A DNA stretch of 64,000 bases from Palaeococcus ferrophilus DSM 13482 (GCF_000966265.1 NZ_LANF01000007.1:1-64000); one strand, 5' to 3'. Shown: positions 43,243-50,814, counted from the first letter of the stretch. The notes: a model not told the origin generated them from the sequence alone. Program-made: numbers and translations.

Positions 43243-44604
43243 CTAAACTTTGATGTACTTCCACTTCCCACGTTTGAAGAGCCACCAGAACATGGCCGCA
43301 CTCGTGAAGGTCTCGAGCGTCATCGCAAACCACGCGGCTATAACCCCCATCCCGGGAATACTCAACGGTCCCAGCGTCAGCCCAAAGCCAAGGACGTAGG
43401 AGGGGACGAGCCTGAAGAGGAGCTTGCTGACGGCCGTCACGTACATGGGGCTCTTGGTATCGCCTGCCCCGCGGAGGGCACCGCTTAGCACGAAGAGCCA
43501 CCCGAGGGGAACCTCACTTATGCCGACGATTATGAGGTATATCGCCGCCAGACGCATTATCTCGGGGTAGTTGGGGTCGCTCCGGGTGATGAAGGGCATG
43601 ACGAGGTAGCGGGGGAAGACTATGAGTACAACGGCCATCACCGCCATAAAGGCCGTCACCATCTTGAGGGTCTCGTAAACGACCCTCTCCGCTTTCTCCG
43701 GGTTCCTCTCCCCCAGGCTCTGCCCCACGAGGGCCGAAGCCGCCACGTTGAACCCGAAGGCCGGCATGTAGGCGAGGCTTTCGACGCGCAGGCCCACCTG
43801 GTGGGCCGCTAAGGCAATCGTCCCAAAGCGCGTGACTATGCTGATGTATATGAAGTTGTAGAAGCTGAATATCACCCTCTCTATTGTGGCGGGGATTCCA
43901 ATGCGGAGGATGCGCTTTATTGTGTGGAAGTCGGGCCTGAACGTGAGGTGGAGGCCGAGCACAAGGCGGCCGCCAAGGAATAGGAAGAGCCCGACAAGGA
44001 AGGAGATGGTTATAGCTATCCCAGAGGCGAGGGCCGCACCGACGACCTCGAGGCGGGGAAAGCCGAAGTGCCCGAAGATCAGGGCGTAGTTGAGGAATAC
44101 GTTGAGCACGTTTGTTAGTACGCTGAGCTTCATGGGGGTTTTCGTGTCACCGGCACCGCGGAGGGCGGCGAAGGCCGTGAAGCTCATGAAGTTGATGGGG
44201 TAGAACAGGAAGAACGTCCTTATGTAGGAGTAGCCCAGCCGTACCACATCCTCCTCGGCCCCCATGATCCTCAGCGCGTCGTCCCCAAGGAACACTCCCA
44301 CGAGGAGAACGGGAAGGCTCATGAGAAAGGCGAGGTATATGCTCTGCTCAAGGGTCTTCTCTGCCGTGTCGAGCTCCCTGGCCCCAACGAACCTCGCGAC
44401 GAGGGCCAGCGTTCCCGTCGAAACGGCAAACATGAGGGGCATCATGAACCAGGAGAACTGGCCGCCCAGACCAACGCTCGCTATCGCGAGAGAGCCCAGC
44501 TGGCCCACCATTATCATGTCCACTAGGTTGACGAGCGTCCCCGTGATGTTGGCCAGTATTGCCGGCCACGCGAGCTCCCATATGCGTTTTTTCATGGGGT
44601 CCAT
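43243..44604 (-). CDS. MATE-family multidrug efflux transporter
   Basis: This 453-residue protein has twelve predicted helices in two halves. Typical MATE elements are WPAILANITGTLVNLVDMIMVGQLGSLA-like start, ALRGAGDTKTPM in the first half and GALRGAGDTKSPM in the second, the duplicated loop motif of the family. It exports organic cations or drugs using an ion gradient. ATG 44604 has AGTGAT upstream. A dyad at 44615-44628 near the transcript start may be a repressor site. Confidence 0.9.
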   Translation of the reverse strand: MDPMKKRIWELAWPAILANITGTLVNLVDMIMVGQLGSLAIASVGLGGQFSWFMMPLMFAVSTGTLALVARFVGARELDTAEKTLEQSIYLAFLMSLPVLLVGVFLGDDALRIMGAEEDVVRLGYSYIRTFFLFYPINFMSFTAFAALRGAGDTKTPMKLSVLTNVLNVFLNYALIFGHFGFPRLEVVGAALASGIAITISFLVGLFLFLGGRLVLGLHLTFRPDFHTIKRILRIGIPATIERVIFSFYNFIYISIVTRFGTIALAAHQVGLRVESLAYMPAFGFNVAASALVGQSLGERNPEKAERVVYETLKMVTAFMAVMAVVLIVFPRYLVMPFITRSDPNYPEIMRLAAIYLIIVGISEVPLGWLFVLSGALRGAGDTKSPMYVTAVSKLLFRLVPSYVLGFGLTLGPLSIPGMGVIAAWFAMTLETFTSAAMFWWLFKRGKWKYIKV

Positions 44605-44614
44605 GGGGATCACT

Positions 44615-44628
44615 TAGATAGTTATCTA
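44615..44628. promoter_or_regulatory. inverted repeat at the MATE transporter start region
   Basis: TAGATA-GT-TATCTA is a perfect 6-bp dyad 11 bases upstream of the MATE ATG. A TTATAA element at 44652-44657 predicts transcription beginning at about 44627, inside the dyad, a classic repressor position. No linked regulator gene was found. Confidence 0.45.
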
Positions 44629-44712
44629 CACGGTGAAAATCCAGTGGAACTTATAAGACTTTCTGGGCTAAGGTTATTAAACTTTCACGAAAAATTAAAC
44701 CGGGGTGTTAGC

Positions 44713-45222
44713 ATGGGTGCCGAGGAGCACAGGAAAAAAGCGCCGAAAAAGTTTAAGTTTGGGGTTGTGACCGTCAGCGACACCGCCAGCAGGGGAGAGA
44801 AGGAAGACGCCAGCGGGAAGTTCATAATCGAGGCCCTCAGCGGGAACGAGCTCGTTCACTACTCAGTTGTCCCCGATGAGAAGCTCGCGATAATAGGTGC
44901 CATCTTGGACGCCTTCGAGAAGGGGGCGGATGTTGTGATAACCACTGGCGGGACGGGAATAACGAGCAGGGATGTAACCATAGAGAGTCTCTCGCCCCTT
45001 TTCGACAAGGAGATTCCCGGGTTTGGGGAGCTCTTCAGAAAGCTTAGCTTTGATGAAGTCGGGAGCGCCGCCGTCCTCACAAGGGCCACCGCAGGGGTGA
45101 TAAGGAGCGGTGGAAGGGCCCTCGTGGTCTTCTGCCTGCCGGGAAGCCTCAACGCGGTGAAGACGGGCATCGGGATAATAAAGAAGGAAGCTTACCACCT
45201 CCTGAAGCACGCGAGGGAGTGA
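44713..45222 (+). CDS. moaB: molybdenum cofactor protein, MoaB/Mog family
   Basis: This 169-residue protein has the MPT-binding signatures FGVVTVSDTASRG (about 18), DVVITTGGTGITSRDVT (about 77-93) and FCLPGSLNAVKTG (about 140). It adenylates molybdopterin before metal insertion. ATG 44713 follows GGGGTG. It precedes moeA by four bases, and both would support the Mo/W enzyme fdhA in this window as well as the tungsten enzymes usual in Thermococcales. Confidence 0.9.
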   Translation: MGAEEHRKKAPKKFKFGVVTVSDTASRGEKEDASGKFIIEALSGNELVHYSVVPDEKLAIIGAILDAFEKGADVVITTGGTGITSRDVTIESLSPLFDKEIPGFGELFRKLSFDEVGSAAVLTRATAGVIRSGGRALVVFCLPGSLNAVKTGIGIIKKEAYHLLKHARE

Positions 45223-45226
45223 GAGC

Positions 45227-46417
45227 ATGCGCGAGTTCAAAAAGCTCACGCCCTATAAGGAAGCCCTTGAAACGGCCCTGAGGGATCTGGAGGAGCTCCC
45301 GGGTGTGGAGGAAGTCCCCCTCGAGGAGGCCCTCGGAAGGGTTCTCGCGGAGGACGTTAGGGCCACTTACAACGTCCCGCCCTTCGACAGATCGGCCGTG
45401 GATGGGTACGCGCTCAAGGCGGAGGACACCTTCCCGGCGAGGGAGTACAATCCCGTGGAGCTCACGGTGGTGGATGAGATAACCGCGGGCATTGAGAGTA
45501 AGAGCGAGGTCACTAACGGCACCGCGGTAAAGCTCATGACGGGCAACAAGCTCCCAAAGGGGGCCAACGCGGTCGTGATGCAGGAGATGGTCAAGCGAGA
45601 GGGCGACAAAATCCACGTCCTCCGGCCCGTTGCTCCCGGCCAGAACGTGGCCTTCGCGGGTGAGGACGTTAAGGAAGGGGAGATAGTTCTCAAAAGGGGC
45701 AGGGTTTTGAGGCCGGCCGACCTGGCCATGCTCAAGGCGTTTGGAATAAAGAGGGTCAAGGTGAAGCGAAAACCAAGGGCGGGCATAATAGTCACAGGTG
45801 ATGAACTCATAGAGGAGCCCGAGATGGAGGCCCTCGCCTCGGGCAAGATAGTGGAGACGAACTCCGTTATGCTGACCGCCCTCGTGAGGGAGCACTTCGG
45901 GGAGCCAGTATTCTACGGTGTAATCCCTGACGACGAGGAGGCGATAGGGAAGGCCATAGAGCGCGCCAAGATGGAGTGCGACCTCGTCCTCATCACGGGT
46001 GGCTCCGCCTTCGGGGAGAAGGACTACGCCCACCGCTTCGTTAGGCTGCTCTTCCACGGGTGCACCAACAAGCCGGGGAGGCCCATAGGCTACGGGGAGA
46101 GGGTCTTCGTCATGAGCGGCTATCCAGCGGCCGTCTTTGCGCAGTTCCACCTCTACGTCAAGTACGCCATTGCAAAGCTCGCCGGGGCGGACTACAAACC
46201 CGTCAAAGTGAAGGCGAGGCTCATGGGCAAGGTGCCGTCCTCCCTCGGGAGGCACGAGTTCGTCAAGGTCTACTACGAGGACGGGAAGGCGTGGCCCATA
46301 AGGAAGAAGGGGAGCGGAATAATAAGCGCTATCGTGGAGAGCAACGCATATCTGGAGGTTCCGGAGGACAGCGAGGGCTACCGCGAGGGCGAGGAGGTCT
46401 GGATAACGCTTCTTTAG
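45227..46417 (+). CDS. moeA: molybdopterin molybdenumtransferase MoeA
   Basis: This 396-residue enzyme inserts Mo or W into adenylated molybdopterin. Typical parts are the start region LEEALGRVLAEDVRATYNVPP with FDRSAVDGYALKAED (about 45-60), TGNKLPKGANAVVMQE, ITGGSAFGEKDY (about 258; the Mog-like loop) and a C-terminal beta domain. It overlaps the same operon as moaB. A run of six Ts follows its stop. Confidence 0.92.
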   Translation: MREFKKLTPYKEALETALRDLEELPGVEEVPLEEALGRVLAEDVRATYNVPPFDRSAVDGYALKAEDTFPAREYNPVELTVVDEITAGIESKSEVTNGTAVKLMTGNKLPKGANAVVMQEMVKREGDKIHVLRPVAPGQNVAFAGEDVKEGEIVLKRGRVLRPADLAMLKAFGIKRVKVKRKPRAGIIVTGDELIEEPEMEALASGKIVETNSVMLTALVREHFGEPVFYGVIPDDEEAIGKAIERAKMECDLVLITGGSAFGEKDYAHRFVRLLFHGCTNKPGRPIGYGERVFVMSGYPAAVFAQFHLYVKYAIAKLAGADYKPVKVKARLMGKVPSSLGRHEFVKVYYEDGKAWPIRKKGSGIISAIVESNAYLEVPEDSEGYREGEEVWITLL

Positions 46418-46432
46418 TCTTTTTTCCTTCAG
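46418..46432 (+). terminator. oligo-T transcription terminator after moeA
   Basis: CTTTTTTCCTT directly after the moeA stop matches the T-rich intrinsic termination signal of archaeal RNA polymerase. No hairpin is needed or seen. Confidence 0.5.
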
Positions 46433-46446
46433 TGCTGCCCATTGTG

Positions 46447-46686
46447 TTATTTCCGCTTTCTCAACCTCTTCTCCAGCTCGTTGGGGGTCAAGTATTCGAC
46501 TTTATCCGAACTGCCGATAATGTAGGGCTCTTTGTATTGCCGCGGCGTTTTAATAGTGTAGTGGATTATACCTAATAGCAACCCTACACAAATTACCTTC
46601 CCGCTAAGACCGCTATCCCAAAGCAAGGGAAAAGACATAATCCAAAGTAAAAACAATAGGAGAGATGATACCGGCTTTTTATTCAT
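46447..46686 (-). CDS. small membrane protein of twin-peptide operon (copy 1)
   Basis: This 79-residue protein has two hydrophobic segments (about 6-24 and 28-45) and a cytoplasmic-looking tail carrying YKEPYIIGSSDKVEYLTPNELEKRLRKRK. The tail matches the neighbouring small membrane protein at 46815-47075 (KEPYIxGxSxxxEYLTxxELExRLR). ATG 46686 follows GGGAGGGTT and stands three bases after the stop of a 33-residue peptide. It could be an immunity, carrier or partner protein for that peptide; function is unknown. Confidence 0.65.
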   Translation of the reverse strand: MNKKPVSSLLLFLLWIMSFPLLWDSGLSGKVICVGLLLGIIHYTIKTPRQYKEPYIIGSSDKVEYLTPNELEKRLRKRK

Positions 46687-46688
46687 TG

Positions 46689-46790
46689 TTAAACCCTCCC
46701 AAATAGCCTTTCAACATATCCAACAACTACCGTTCCCATCCACTGAAGGACAAAGCTTTTGGTGGAGCCAGCACTAACGCTCCCGCCCAA
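46689..46790 (-). CDS. short hydrophobic peptide of twin-peptide operon (copy 1)
   Basis: This 33-residue product reads as a Gly/Ser-rich start (GGSVSAGSTKSF), a hydrophobic GTVVVGYV stretch and a basic tail ERLFGRV. TTG 46790 has GGGGGAA six bases upstream; no ATG occurs earlier in the frame, which is closed by the stop of the upstream membrane protein. It is intimately linked to the downstream membrane gene (2-base gap). Composition recalls small pore-forming or signal peptides, but no family was recognised. The call is inference from frame, ribosome site and duplication. Confidence 0.45.
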   Translation of the reverse strand: MGGSVSAGSTKSFVLQWMGTVVVGYVERLFGRV

Positions 46791-46814
46791 TGAGCCTTCC
46801 CCCTGATCGTCAAT

Positions 46815-47075
46815 TCATGACTCCCCAGTTTTTCCATGCCTAAGACGTTGTTCCAGCTCCTCTTCTGTAAGATACTCAATTTCCTTTGAATCACCAAGGA
46901 TATAGGGTTCTTTGGATATCCTGATAGAATGTTTAATCCATCCTTTGGAGTCTAATAGATAAATAGCAAGAACACTTAAAAATGCTGGAATCAGTCCATC
47001 AACCAAGGTTTTCCAAAAAACACTCTCAAAAAGAAATATCGAAAAGAAGATTATTACATAAGTCCTCGCCCTCAT
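46815..47075 (-). CDS. small membrane protein of twin-peptide operon (copy 2)
   Basis: This 86-residue protein has two hydrophobic segments (about 5-22 and 26-43) and a tail with SKEPYILGDSKEIEYLTEEELEQRLRH, paralogous to the protein at 46447-46686. ATG 47075 follows GGGGGATGA and begins 4 bases after the stop of a 27-residue peptide. Low GC and duplication suggest an accessory locus. Confidence 0.65.
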   Translation of the reverse strand: MRARTYVIIFFSIFLFESVFWKTLVDGLIPAFLSVLAIYLLDSKGWIKHSIRISKEPYILGDSKEIEYLTEEELEQRLRHGKTGES

Positions 47076-47079
47076 CTAA

Positions 47080-47163
47080 TCATCCCCCTAAATACTGCTT
47101 AAGTAAATTATACGCTTCTACTATTATGCTTGTTACTGCTCCAACTTTTCCTGCTACTACCAC
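47080..47163 (-). CDS. short hydrophobic peptide of twin-peptide operon (copy 2)
   Basis: This 27-residue product (VVAGKVGAVTSIIVEAYN, then LLKQYLGG) starts at GTG 47163, with GAAGGGG five bases upstream. The frame is open upstream for only 17 further codons, back to a TAA at 47215-47217, without another start. It resembles the peptide at 46689-46790 in length, Gly-rich N-terminal half and amphipathic C-terminal half. It is first cistron after a strong TATA box. Confidence 0.45.
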   Translation of the reverse strand: MVVAGKVGAVTSIIVEAYNLLKQYLGG

Positions 47164-47246
47164 ACTCGCCCCTTCTACTAAAATGTCTGAATCCCGAAAA
47201 TTAAGGAACTGTTGTAATTAAACTCAATTTACAACTAGCGTTAGTG

Positions 47247-47257
47247 TTTAAAAATTT
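47247..47257 (-). promoter_or_regulatory. TATA box of the twin-peptide operon
   Basis: On the minus strand the A/T run reads ATTTTTAAACAC, a good archaeal TATA element. It predicts transcription from about 47225, some 60 bases before the first peptide. The 47164-47246 gap holds only this promoter and leader. Confidence 0.5.
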
Positions 47258-47391
47258 TTTGTAGTAAAACCAGCACAAGTTAAAGAACCCCCAATACTTG
47301 AAGAAAACACGGTTTTATTAAAATGGTTCATGAATATAACGAAATGGCAGCTCACAAAAACAGGCGGGAGGGGGCGTTAAATGGAGTGGTG

Positions 47392-47763
47392 TCAGCCCTT
47401 CCCATGCTTCTCGTACCAACCCCACTCCCTTTTGGGGCCAAAGCTCCTGACACCCCTCTCAGCGAGCTGAAGGCGCAGTCTCTCAGCGAGCTCGTGGGTT
47501 ATCTCGCCCCTATCCTCAAGCCAGTTTATAATCTCGAGGGCCTGCTCGTCCGTCTCACAGCGCTGGAGGTAGTCAAAAACGTTGGGGATGTACTCGTGGA
47601 GGTCAATGAGGTCTTCTTCCTCCTCATCCGTGGAGTAAGCGTCTATGACAACACCCTCCCCTTCAAGCTCCTTTGATAGGGCGGGAAAACGCTCTTCAAA
47701 CTCCTTCTTGTCGTATTCCTGCCAGGGGAACTCGTCCACGGGGCGTTTTTTCTTTCTGTCCAT
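47392..47763 (-). CDS. DUF2095-like acidic protein
   Basis: This 123-residue very acidic soluble protein (DEFPWQEYDKKEFEERFPAL; STDEEEEDLIDLHEYIPNV) has the look of the Thermococcales DUF2095 family. The middle (LQRCETDEQALEIINWLEDRG) and end (ELAERLRLQLAERGVRSFG) read as a helical hairpin. Function is unknown. It is divergent from the GIY-YIG gene, with a 60-base promoter region between them. Confidence 0.65.
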   Translation of the reverse strand: MDRKKKRPVDEFPWQEYDKKEFEERFPALSKELEGEGVVIDAYSTDEEEEDLIDLHEYIPNVFDYLQRCETDEQALEIINWLEDRGEITHELAERLRLQLAERGVRSFGPKREWGWYEKHGKG

Positions 47764-47823
47764 AACGTCACCTGGAGGGAGTCTCTGATAGAGCTTATAT
47801 ACCTTTCCGGTGAGGGGGCAAAC

Positions 47824-48309
47824 ATGAAGGGCTCGTACATCCTCGTCATAAGACTTCCCCGCGGGGGAAGCATAAAAACAAAGGGACGCTCCTTCGAGCT
47901 TGGTGGAGGGTACTACGTCTATGTGGGCTCAGCCATGAACTCGCTGGAAAAGCGGGTCGAGAGGCACTTCCGGAAGGACAAAAAGCTTCACTGGCACATA
48001 GACTTCCTTCTCGCGGAGGCGGAGCTTCTAGGGGCGTACCTTATCCCGAGCGAGGAGAGGCTCGAAGAGAGGATTTCCCTTGAGGTGGGGAAGTATGGAG
48101 AGCCCGTACCCGATTTTGGGGCAGGGGATGTAAGTGTCAGCACGAACCTCTACAGCTTCGAGGAGGCGCCCTGGAGAACTCTTGAGCGCATGCTCGATAG
48201 GCTTGGCCTGAGGTGGAAAAGGGTTAAAAACGTGGCGGAAATTAGAGAAGTTATACGGGAATGGGAGCGGGAAAATAAGACACACTGTTTCCCAACGCCG
48301 GAGGTGTGA
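47824..48309 (+). CDS. GIY-YIG domain protein (DUF123 type)
   Basis: This 161-residue protein matches the DUF123 branch of GIY-YIG nucleases: GSYILVIRLPRGGSI, then GGYYVYVGSAMNSLEKRVERH (about 28-48, the GxY..YVG core with catalytic Tyr/Arg) and KLHWHIDFLL. In some archaea and bacteria this domain is fused to endonuclease III. A DNA-processing role is inferred. The following GGGP synthase gene starts 4 bases after its stop. Confidence 0.8.
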   Translation: MKGSYILVIRLPRGGSIKTKGRSFELGGGYYVYVGSAMNSLEKRVERHFRKDKKLHWHIDFLLAEAELLGAYLIPSEERLEERISLEVGKYGEPVPDFGAGDVSVSTNLYSFEEAPWRTLERMLDRLGLRWKRVKNVAEIREVIREWERENKTHCFPTPEV

Positions 48310-48312
48310 ACC

Positions 48313-49077
48313 GTGAAACTCGAACTCGGTAAGGTTGAGTCTTACATTCATGAAAAGCTTGAGAAGGAAAAGCTTCATTTCGTTCTCCTTGATCCGGACG
48401 ATGTGAGCCCCGAGATGGCGGGGAAGATATCCGAGGAGGCGGAGAGGATAGGTGTTGATGCGATAATGATAGGGGGCTCCACGGGCGCGGAGGGAGAGGT
48501 TCTGGATGAAGTTGTCAAGGCCATTAAAGAGTCCTCCAGTTTACCAACCATACTCTTCCCCGGCTCCCACGGTGCGGTGAGCAAGTACGCTGATGCAATC
48601 TTCTTCATGAGCCTCCTAAACTCAACGAACCCGTTCTTCATCACGGGCTCCCAGGCATTGGGGGCCTTTACGGTGAAGCGCTACGGCGTAGAGCCCATAC
48701 CAATGGCCTACCTCATAATCGAGCCCGGCGAAACCGTCGGTTGGGTTGGGGATGCAAAGCCCATCCCGAGGCACAAGCCCAAGATAGCTGCCGCTTACGC
48801 GCTGGCCGGACAGTACCTCGGCATGAGGCTCGTTTACCTTGAGGCGGGTAGTGGAGCGCCCCAGCCGGTTCCCCCGGAGATGATAGCTATAGTGAAGCGC
48901 GTCATAGACGTCCCGCTGATAGTCGGTGGAGGAATAAGGACGGGAGAGCAGGCGAGAAAGGCTGTGGAGGCAGGTGCCGACATCGTGGTGACGGGAACGG
49001 CGATAGACAAGGCAAGAAGCATCGAGGAAGCCAAGAAAAAGTTGGAGGAACTCAACAGGGGAGTTAAGCTTCGGTGA
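48313..49077 (+). CDS. geranylgeranylglyceryl phosphate synthase
   Basis: This 254-residue TIM-barrel prenyltransferase makes the first ether bond of archaeal lipids by joining geranylgeranyl diphosphate to sn-glycerol-1-phosphate. Signatures are HFVLLDPDDVSPE, IMIGGSTGAEGE (about 52), LFPGSHGAVSKYADAIFFMS (about 82), YLEAGSGAPQPVP (about 175) and VGGGIRTGEQA with GADIVVTGTA (about 205-235). GTG 48313 follows GGAGGTGTGAACC. It is strong evidence for an archaeal host. Confidence 0.95.
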   Translation: MKLELGKVESYIHEKLEKEKLHFVLLDPDDVSPEMAGKISEEAERIGVDAIMIGGSTGAEGEVLDEVVKAIKESSSLPTILFPGSHGAVSKYADAIFFMSLLNSTNPFFITGSQALGAFTVKRYGVEPIPMAYLIIEPGETVGWVGDAKPIPRHKPKIAAAYALAGQYLGMRLVYLEAGSGAPQPVPPEMIAIVKRVIDVPLIVGGGIRTGEQARKAVEAGADIVVTGTAIDKARSIEEAKKKLEELNRGVKLR

Positions 49078-49303
49078 AGACTTTAAAGCTTATCTTGCCA
49101 CCCTTAACTATTTTGCGGAGCTCTGCAAGGAGCCTCTGGGCGTCTTCTACCCTCAGCTCCATCTTTATTTCGCTTACGCCCCTCTGGGTGGGCGGGAGGA
49201 AGTGGATGTCCTTAATTTTCCCCTTTACCTTCGAGCAGATTTTACTCAAAATTTCCCCCCTGCGCTCGTAGGGGAGTTTTATGTCGAGTTCGACAATTTC
49301 CAT
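49064..49303 (-). CDS. small conserved protein of unknown function
   Basis: This 79-residue protein reads as alternating beta and alpha segments (EIVELDIKLPYERRGEILSK, then SEIKMELRVEDAQRLLAELR), compatible with an ACT-like or ferredoxin-like fold. GTGGTGATATCT precedes ATG 49303. Its 3' end overlaps the GGGP synthase gene convergently. No ligand or catalytic motif can be named. Confidence 0.6.
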   Translation of the reverse strand: MEIVELDIKLPYERRGEILSKICSKVKGKIKDIHFLPPTQRGVSEIKMELRVEDAQRLLAELRKIVKGGKISFKVFTEA

Positions 49304-49452
49304 AGATATCACCACTCCATTCTAAAAAAGAGGCAATATATAACCTTTTTCATGAGCGGGGATTATATGCTTCTGGGAAGAATATTCCCGGCGGTTATGG
49401 GTTTTCCGTAAGGGTTATCTTTCAGCGACTCGATGTTGTTCTGGTGATACGG

Positions 49453-50295
49453 ATGCGTGCCTTCATATCCCTTGACCTCGAGGGGCTGCCTTACATCGTC
49501 AGCAGGGAACACCTCTTCGTGAAGGGGGCCCTCTACGAGGAGGCAAGACGGATAGCGACTGAAGTCGTGAAAGTCACGGCCGAGACGCTCCATGAGCGCG
49601 GTTTTGAGGAGATAGTTGTGGCCGACAGTCACGGTCCCATGGTCAACGTGCTGCCCCGTGAGATGCCCGAGTACGTCGAGCTGGTTCGCGGGTTCCCCCG
49701 GCCCCTGAGTATGGTTGCCTTTGCCAGAGAGAGCGACGCTGCCCTCTTCCTCGGCTACCACGCGAAGGCGGGAACGAGCCATGCCACCTTTGACCACACG
49801 TACAGCGGAGCGAGCATAGACATGCTGGAGATAAACGGGATAGAGGTGAGCGAGTTCCTTTTAAACGCGTATCTCCTTGGAAGCTGGGGCATCCCCCTGA
49901 TCCTCGTGGGAGGCGACAGGAAGCTCCTTGAAACAGACGTTAAAACCTTCGCTCCCTGGGCCGTCCGCGTCCCCTTCAAAGAGTCTCCCTCGCGCTATGC
50001 CGCCAAGAGCCCGGGAATGGGGAAGATACTGAATATGCTCAGGGAGGGTGTGTTGGAGGCCGTGGATAGGTTCAAGAAAGGAGAAGCAAAGCCGCTCATG
50101 ACGGAGGAGCCGGTTCATGTCAGAGTCCGCTTCCTTGGAAGCCACAGTGCAGATGCCGCTGAACTTTTGCCCTTTGTGAAGCGCCTCGATGGAAAGACGA
50201 TTGAGTTTCAGGTGGAGAGCATCGAAGAGGCTTACAAGGTCTTTGAGCTTTTGACCCTGGCTGCGGCGGGTGTGAGTGCGATAGTCTCGAGGTAA
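49453..50295 (+). CDS. M55-family D-aminopeptidase (DppA-like)
   Basis: This 280-residue zinc peptidase has the family ligands: the DLEG near the N-terminus (FISLDLEGLPYI), VADSHGPMVNV (about 58), LGYHAKAGTSHATFDHTYS (about 103) and INGIEVSEF (about 134). DppA self-compartmentalises into decamers and cleaves small peptides. Amino-peptide catabolism suits a peptide-fermenting Thermococcus. ATG 49453 follows GGTGATAC. Confidence 0.88.
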   Translation: MRAFISLDLEGLPYIVSREHLFVKGALYEEARRIATEVVKVTAETLHERGFEEIVVADSHGPMVNVLPREMPEYVELVRGFPRPLSMVAFARESDAALFLGYHAKAGTSHATFDHTYSGASIDMLEINGIEVSEFLLNAYLLGSWGIPLILVGGDRKLLETDVKTFAPWAVRVPFKESPSRYAAKSPGMGKILNMLREGVLEAVDRFKKGEAKPLMTEEPVHVRVRFLGSHSADAAELLPFVKRLDGKTIEFQVESIEEAYKVFELLTLAAAGVSAIVSR

Positions 50296-50324
50296 AGCTT
50301 AAGTCCAGAACCGCAGAGAAGGTA

Positions 50325-50395
50325 GTGCCCCCGGGAAACCGCGGCGGGCAAGCGGAAGGCGAGCCGTGAACCCGCTTCGCTCCCCGGGGGTACAC
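50325..50395 (+). ncRNA. candidate structured RNA 1 (possible H/ACA-like sRNA)
   Basis: A very GC-rich stretch between the M55 peptidase gene and the tRNA pair folds by eye: G25-G35 (GTGCCCCCGGG) pairs with 50383-50393 (CCCGGGGGTAC), and inside it GCGGG (50344-50348) pairs with CCCGC (50371-50375). ACA occurs at the 3' foot (50392-50394), as in H/ACA guides. A CTTAAG element about 25 bases upstream could drive it. It is non-coding in the sense that no protein-like frame crosses it. Identity is uncertain. Confidence 0.45.
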
Positions 50396-50433
50396 TTCTC
50401 CAAAAGGTTTAAATTGTTATGGGATGAGTGGTA

Positions 50434-50496
50434 TCTGCCCGGGGAGTACCTCCGAGGGAGGAGTCCATGAACCTGGGCGGGTTATTACCCCCTTTT
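50434..50496 (+). ncRNA. candidate structured RNA 2 upstream of tRNA-Ser
   Basis: TTTAAA at 50408-50413 predicts a start near 50435. The RNA would fold with CTGCCCGGG (50435-50443) paired to CCTGGGCGG (50472-50480), and an inner hairpin CCTCC/GGAGG (50449-50453/50457-50461). The internal loop has GA on one side and UGA on the other, compatible with a kink-turn bound by L7Ae. CCCCCTTTT at 50488-50496 could terminate it. A guide RNA or a Pyrococcus Hgc-type RNA is possible. Confidence 0.45.
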
Positions 50497-50549
50497 ATGC
50501 CGCATGCGAAAAGTTTAAATACCCTTCACCAGCCATGAATGTTGGACGT

Positions 50550-50635
50550 GCCGCGGTAGCCTAGCCTGGTATGGCGCCGGCCTGCTAAGCCGGTGGGCGT
50601 GGCCCTCCGGGGTTCAAATCCCCGCCGCGGCGCCA
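50550..50635 (+). tRNA. tRNA-Ser (anticodon GCT)
   Basis: Acceptor GCCGCGG pairs with CCGCGGC. The anticodon loop CTGCTAA (anticodon at 50584-50586) sits on a GCCGG-CCGGC-type stem. A long variable arm (GGGCGTGGCCCTCC) marks a class II serine tRNA. T arm GGGGTTCAAATCCCC and encoded CCA follow. TTTAAA at 50514-50519 is the likely promoter. Confidence 0.96.
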
Positions 50636-50651
50636 AACTTCTTGGGTTTAT

Positions 50652-50726
50652 GCCGGGATAGCCTAGTGGCGAGGCGGCGGACTGCAGATCCGCTTTACGG
50701 GGGTTCAACTCCCCCTCCCGGCTCCA
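50652..50726 (+). tRNA. tRNA-Cys (anticodon GCA)
   Basis: Acceptor GCCGGGA pairs with TCCCGGC, followed by discriminator T and encoded CCA. The anticodon loop CTGCAGA (GCA at 50684-50686) sits on GCGGA/TCCGC; the T arm is GGGGGTTCAACTCCCCC. The U73 discriminator is a cysteine identity element. It is 16 bases after tRNA-Ser, so the two are probably one transcript. Confidence 0.96.
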
Positions 50727-50814
50727 GCCTCTTCTAGGGAAAAGCTTTAAAATGGTCGAGGTTATTGGCTTAGTGATAATGATAATCGCTGAAAAACAAG
50801 CTGGAGGTGTGAAG

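Noticed and set aside
47249-47331. 27-codon frame on the minus strand upstream of the twin-peptide operon (NHFNKTVFSSSIGG...)
   Set aside because: No ribosome site precedes the ATG, it ends in the promoter of the operon, and it lacks the paired membrane gene; kept out of the annotation though its Ser/Gly-rich look was tempting.
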